DNA of 64,000 bases, taken from assembly GCA_022843825.1 (NCBI GenBank), contig JALHMX010000007.1, positions 1-64,000 on the forward strand. The letters are read 5' to 3'. Both the position numbers and the translations under genes were made by a program. The stretch comes from Pseudobdellovibrionaceae bacterium. Lineage in GTDB: Bacteria > Bdellovibrionota > Bdellovibrionia > Bdellovibrionales > Bdellovibrionaceae. The notes beneath the pieces are model-generated. The model was given only the letters and a program-made list of their open reading frames with translations, was not told the origin of the DNA and made no database searches. Each line of letters begins with the position of its first letter. Positions within the stretch are counted from its first letter, which is position 1. Shown here piece by piece: positions 61,194-64,000 of this stretch.

Positions 61194-63299
61194 ATGCTTT
61201 CCAGAAAAATCACTATAACAACTAGACTAGTTTTAGTTGCTCTAATAACTGTAAGTCACACAAAAAGTGCGACAGCTGAATCAGTTAAACCTTCAATAGA
61301 AGATCGAATTTATATAACTGACTATGACGGTCATCGAAAAATAAACTATAAAGATCAGCAACTGCTTATTTATACTGGGGATAAATATAAAGCTTCTTTT
61401 TATCGTTCTAAGAATTTTGTACAAAGCTATATAGAAATCGGAAACAAAAAAGAGTGGTCATTTCAAGTTGAAAGCAAAAGCAGAAATCATCTAGTCGTTT
61501 TAAGAGATAATCAAGTCAAGTACTACAGCGCAGATAAATCTATTCATTACTTCGCTTGCGCTGAATCGCTTTTCAAAGAAATAACTGATGCTAAATTTGA
61601 TGACATAATAGAAACTGTAAGTAATCAGGGGCTAAAAAAACTATTGGATTCTAGCTGCTCAGATAATGAGAATTTTACTGATGTATACGAGAAAATTTTT
61701 GCTTATGAAACCGATAATATCAATAGTTGCCATAAACCACTGCTAGACTTTATAAGCGACAAAGATGGCCCTGACCGCACTTACTTTAATTACTTAGGAA
61801 AATTTTATAGTGATTTTTATCAGTTTACAAAGGAGATAGAGACATTTGCGCTTAATCCAGAGGAAGCAAAGAAGCCCCTAACAATTCGATGTGAATCAAT
61901 CCCTAACAATGAACTGGCATCGATGAATTCTAAAACTAATCCAAAAACTATCACATTTAACATTGAGCAAATTGAGAAAAAAATAAAAGATAAAACTGAA
62001 AACAGTAATGATCAAACTGCGGCCTACTCCAAAATACTGAGACATGAACTGTTCCACAAGGGACAACCACAACAAGAAACAAGTTCGTCAAAAATTGATG
62101 TGTGCATTAACGAAGCCATGACAACAGTATTTTCAGAGTTTTGTAGTCTGAATACTACTAAAAAAATAATTAAAGAAGATGGCGGCTCAAGCAAAGTAGA
62201 TTTCAAATTGAAACTAATTCCAAGCAAAGATATTATAGACGCCTGTAACAAAGATCCTGAAGCAAGAGTTTCAATTAAGGAAGATGGAAACATTAACCTT
62301 ATAACCAAAGCAGGAGATATAAACACAAGTCTCGCAAGTGATACATCGAAGCTTGTTGCCGGCACACAAGCCAACCAATCCGCAGCAAACCAAAAACTTG
62401 CAGCTGCAACTGAACAAAATCTCCAAAGCGTCACTGTCGCTGACTTCATTCCAACAGATACTGTATTTGCGCTAAACGAGCGTAAAATCGCAGGAGCAAC
62501 AAAAGGTGTTGAATCCTCAATACCTCCTCGTCAGGCGCCTGAAATAACTAGTGCATTTGCAGCAGCACGAAAAAGCGAGTTTACGAATATAAGATCGTAT
62601 AATTCATCAGCAGTCGCAGCAGCATCTACACTAACAGGTAACCGCGCGATCGCATCGGTGCGGGAATCAAATAACACAACATCGGAAAGAACAGCACCGA
62701 AGTCCGCGCAAGAAAAAACTAACAGACCAACGACGACCAATAATCAAAACACACCCACTGCCTCAGTAGCATCTAAAAATACCAACACTGACGCAACTTC
62801 AGGTGCTAACACTCAAGTACCGTCATTATCAGCAGCGAGCACATCAACAGCCATCGACAATCTCGCGACAACGACCACCGCTGCATCAACAGCAACTCGC
62901 ACTCCTGCTTCAACTACAACTACACCTACAGCATCAACAACATCGGCCTCCACACCTGTTGTCGAATCCAAAACCACACCAGCCCCTACTCGACAACCTG
63001 CTGCAATTAATAATCAAAATGCTCCAGAGGTTGCGATAGCTAGATCTTTTAGAAATATAAATACACGCACAGGGGCAAGTTATGATTCAGTACGTGCTTT
63101 ATATAATAACCCCACTTTTAAAGAGACCTTGTACAAAGAACGTATACGGATAGATGTTCTTGATAAAAATGGAAATCAGCTGTTGATTGGCGGACGACCT
63201 GTTCGAATAGGTTATGTTGATGACAAACTTGGGCCTCCTGCCCGCGTTTTCCAAAGTAGTGACAGTGAAAAGCGTTTACAAAGCATTCCTAGTAATTAA
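61194..63299 (+). CDS. Exported HExxH (gluzincin-like) metallopeptidase with Thr/Ala-rich tail
   Basis: 701 residues. Signal peptide (1-28). Zinc motif LRHELFHKG with His284, Glu285 and His288; Glu307 in CINEAMTTV, 19 residues on, is a plausible third ligand, giving a gluzincin-like site. Residues about 480-630 are low-complexity Thr/Ala/Ser/Pro, likely a linker, followed by a basic domain (about 650-701). No close family recognised. Next to a papain-like peptidase, so a two-enzyme degradation set is plausible. Confidence 0.7.
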   Translation: MLSRKITITTRLVLVALITVSHTKSATAESVKPSIEDRIYITDYDGHRKINYKDQQLLIYTGDKYKASFYRSKNFVQSYIEIGNKKEWSFQVESKSRNHLVVLRDNQVKYYSADKSIHYFACAESLFKEITDAKFDDIIETVSNQGLKKLLDSSCSDNENFTDVYEKIFAYETDNINSCHKPLLDFISDKDGPDRTYFNYLGKFYSDFYQFTKEIETFALNPEEAKKPLTIRCESIPNNELASMNSKTNPKTITFNIEQIEKKIKDKTENSNDQTAAYSKILRHELFHKGQPQQETSSSKIDVCINEAMTTVFSEFCSLNTTKKIIKEDGGSSKVDFKLKLIPSKDIIDACNKDPEARVSIKEDGNINLITKAGDINTSLASDTSKLVAGTQANQSAANQKLAAATEQNLQSVTVADFIPTDTVFALNERKIAGATKGVESSIPPRQAPEITSAFAAARKSEFTNIRSYNSSAVAAASTLTGNRAIASVRESNNTTSERTAPKSAQEKTNRPTTTNNQNTPTASVASKNTNTDATSGANTQVPSLSAASTSTAIDNLATTTTAASTATRTPASTTTTPTASTTSASTPVVESKTTPAPTRQPAAINNQNAPEVAIARSFRNINTRTGASYDSVRALYNNPTFKETLYKERIRIDVLDKNGNQLLIGGRPVRIGYVDDKLGPPARVFQSSDSEKRLQSIPSN

Positions 63300-63354
63300 T
63301 AATTTAGTTAAGTTTATTTTGCTGCATTAGACTAAACACCAAAGGAACACACCT

Positions 63355-63888
63355 ATGAAGTTGCTTTTAATAATCCTCTTGTTATTACCACTCACAACAC
63401 AAGCACAATCCCAATCGCAGAAAGCAACCCCACCAAAACCCGCTGCGAAAGCGAAGCCCGCAAAAACCTCCCCCAAAAAAACACTGCAAGAAAACCAATA
63501 CTCTCTTGATAAAGACAATAAAATCACTATTTTTAAAACCACCCTGTACGACAATCTTCTTCTCAGCGAAGACTGTTTTCCTGGGCAAAGCCTTGGAAAC
63601 CAAACAACTCCCAAAACAACGCTAAAAAAGCCAACGTGTATGGCGTATACAAAAAGCCTAAATAAAACCACGAAAAAGCCTGAAGATAACTTCGAGACTC
63701 CATTTCATAACAATCTGGGATCCATCCATTGTAAACTTATGGGGGGAACTGGCTTAATCGCAAAATCACATGAAAACGGTGAAAGTGATTTTTGCCAATT
63801 TAATGATGGATCGATGGTCAGCAGCTGGTCAGCTTATTACAAAACAAATCCATCGAATGAAAGTGCGAAGGATAAAAAAACCAAGTAA
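63355..63888 (+). CDS. Exported DUF333-like protein
   Basis: 177 residues. Signal peptide (1-18), a Lys/Pro/Ala-rich low-complexity region (20-45), then a compact C-terminal module (about 118-160): NNLGSIHCKLMGGTG with ESDFCQFNDGSMVSSWSAYY, matching the Cys-x-x-x-GG ... C-x-(F/L)-x-DG ... W-x-x-Y pattern of DUF333. The module is found in periplasmic inhibitor-like proteins; the role is unknown. It ends in TAATG with the next gene. Confidence 0.6.
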   Translation: MKLLLIILLLLPLTTQAQSQSQKATPPKPAAKAKPAKTSPKKTLQENQYSLDKDNKITIFKTTLYDNLLLSEDCFPGQSLGNQTTPKTTLKKPTCMAYTKSLNKTTKKPEDNFETPFHNNLGSIHCKLMGGTGLIAKSHENGESDFCQFNDGSMVSSWSAYYKTNPSNESAKDKKTK

Positions 63889-64000
63889 TGAAATATCTTT
63901 CTGATCTTTTTAAAATTGTTGTTTTTGTATCAATCATGTACATGCCATTGGCATGGTGGTCGATCCAAGATAGCATGGCGACGATTGATCGCATCGCTGA
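63888..64000 (+). CDS. Start of an unknown protein, cut by window edge
   Basis: ATG at 63888 overlaps the previous stop (TAATG). Reads MKYLSDLFKIVVFVSIMYM..., a hydrophobic N-terminus typical of a signal peptide or membrane anchor, and runs open to the edge (about 37 codons). Too short to assign. Confidence 0.6.
   Translation, partial: MKYLSDLFKIVVFVSIMYMPLAWWSIQDSMATIDRIA

Overview
The window looks like a chromosomal segment of a low-GC member of the Bdellovibrionota (Bdellovibrio / Pseudobdellovibrio type). This assignment is inference, resting on three things: a complete flagellar export and switch operon with flhF/flhG (polar flagellation), an unusually rich set of secreted hydrolases for one 64 kb window (M14 carboxypeptidase, papain-like peptidase, HExxH peptidase, CHAP and permuted-papain proteins, three SGNH hydrolases), and exported proteins of families common in that phylum (DUF3015, DUF4105/Lnb-like, lipoproteins with an odd FQNC lipobox). 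I saw no rRNA, tRNA, CRISPR array, transposase or prophage. Base composition looks even throughout. The window reads as ordinary, vertically inherited chromosome with some accessory envelope genes.

Layout. 0-3.8 kb: nucleotide metabolism on the + strand (UPRT-like protein, hpt, a GHKL-like ATPase, thyA, folA). 3.9-10.2 kb: exported proteins (DUF3015, Lnb-like DUF4105, M14 carboxypeptidase, a membrane-anchored unknown, lipocalin, a Cys-rich unknown). 10.3-13.5 kb: polA, a small unknown and an FtsB/DivIC-like protein on the - strand. 13.6-23 kb: a VWA lipoprotein, three tandem SGNH hydrolase paralogues coupled to ddl, an OmpA-family protein, a lipoprotein and a DsbA-like lipoprotein. 23-26 kb: two exported Cys-rich proteins sharing a CPDG repeat. 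26-33.7 kb: sfsA, argS, a permuted-papain protein, then the lipoate block lipA - E2 - E3 - lipB. 33.7-39.3 kb: a small secreted protein, a CHAP amidase, an unknown exported protein, clpB and a small Cys-motif protein. 39.3-42.1 kb: flagellin with an unusual leader, a lipoprotein and a histone-H1-like protein with an acidic tail. 42.2-44.3 kb: a sigma54 activator and a Xer recombinase. 44.3-55.1 kb: fliL-M-N-O-P-Q-R-flhB-flhA-flhF-flhG-fliA as one long - strand operon. 55.3-64 kb: an IMPase, a SPOR protein, a histidine kinase coupled to a peptide-binding protein, two divergent secreted peptidases, a DUF333-like protein and the start of another gene.

The most distinctive non-coding signal is a dispersed family of long, nearly perfect palindromes (22150, 26685, 33719, 34940, 36354). 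Related half-copies lie at 23080 and, in tandem, at 56993. They share a GGT-N-CCAG-type start and most abut stop codons to within 0-3 bases. They resemble REP/RAYT-type elements, but no RAYT gene is in the window. Other structure worth following: a 22-bp tandem repeat and two strongly translated mini-ORFs ahead of flagellin, a hairpin that would bury the ribosome-binding site of the gene at 35066-36184, an FlhF/FlhG pair that lacks both the canonical GTPase motifs and the FlhG activation helix, and a bipartite basic/acidic nucleoid-type protein.

Several starts were moved from the longest ORF to the one supported by a ribosome-binding site or signal peptide (sfsA, argS, suhB, sigma54 activator, CHAP protein, second SGNH gene, lipoprotein at 40716). 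TTG starts are frequent (folA, the Lnb-like gene, the DsbA-like gene, both Cys-rich repeat genes).
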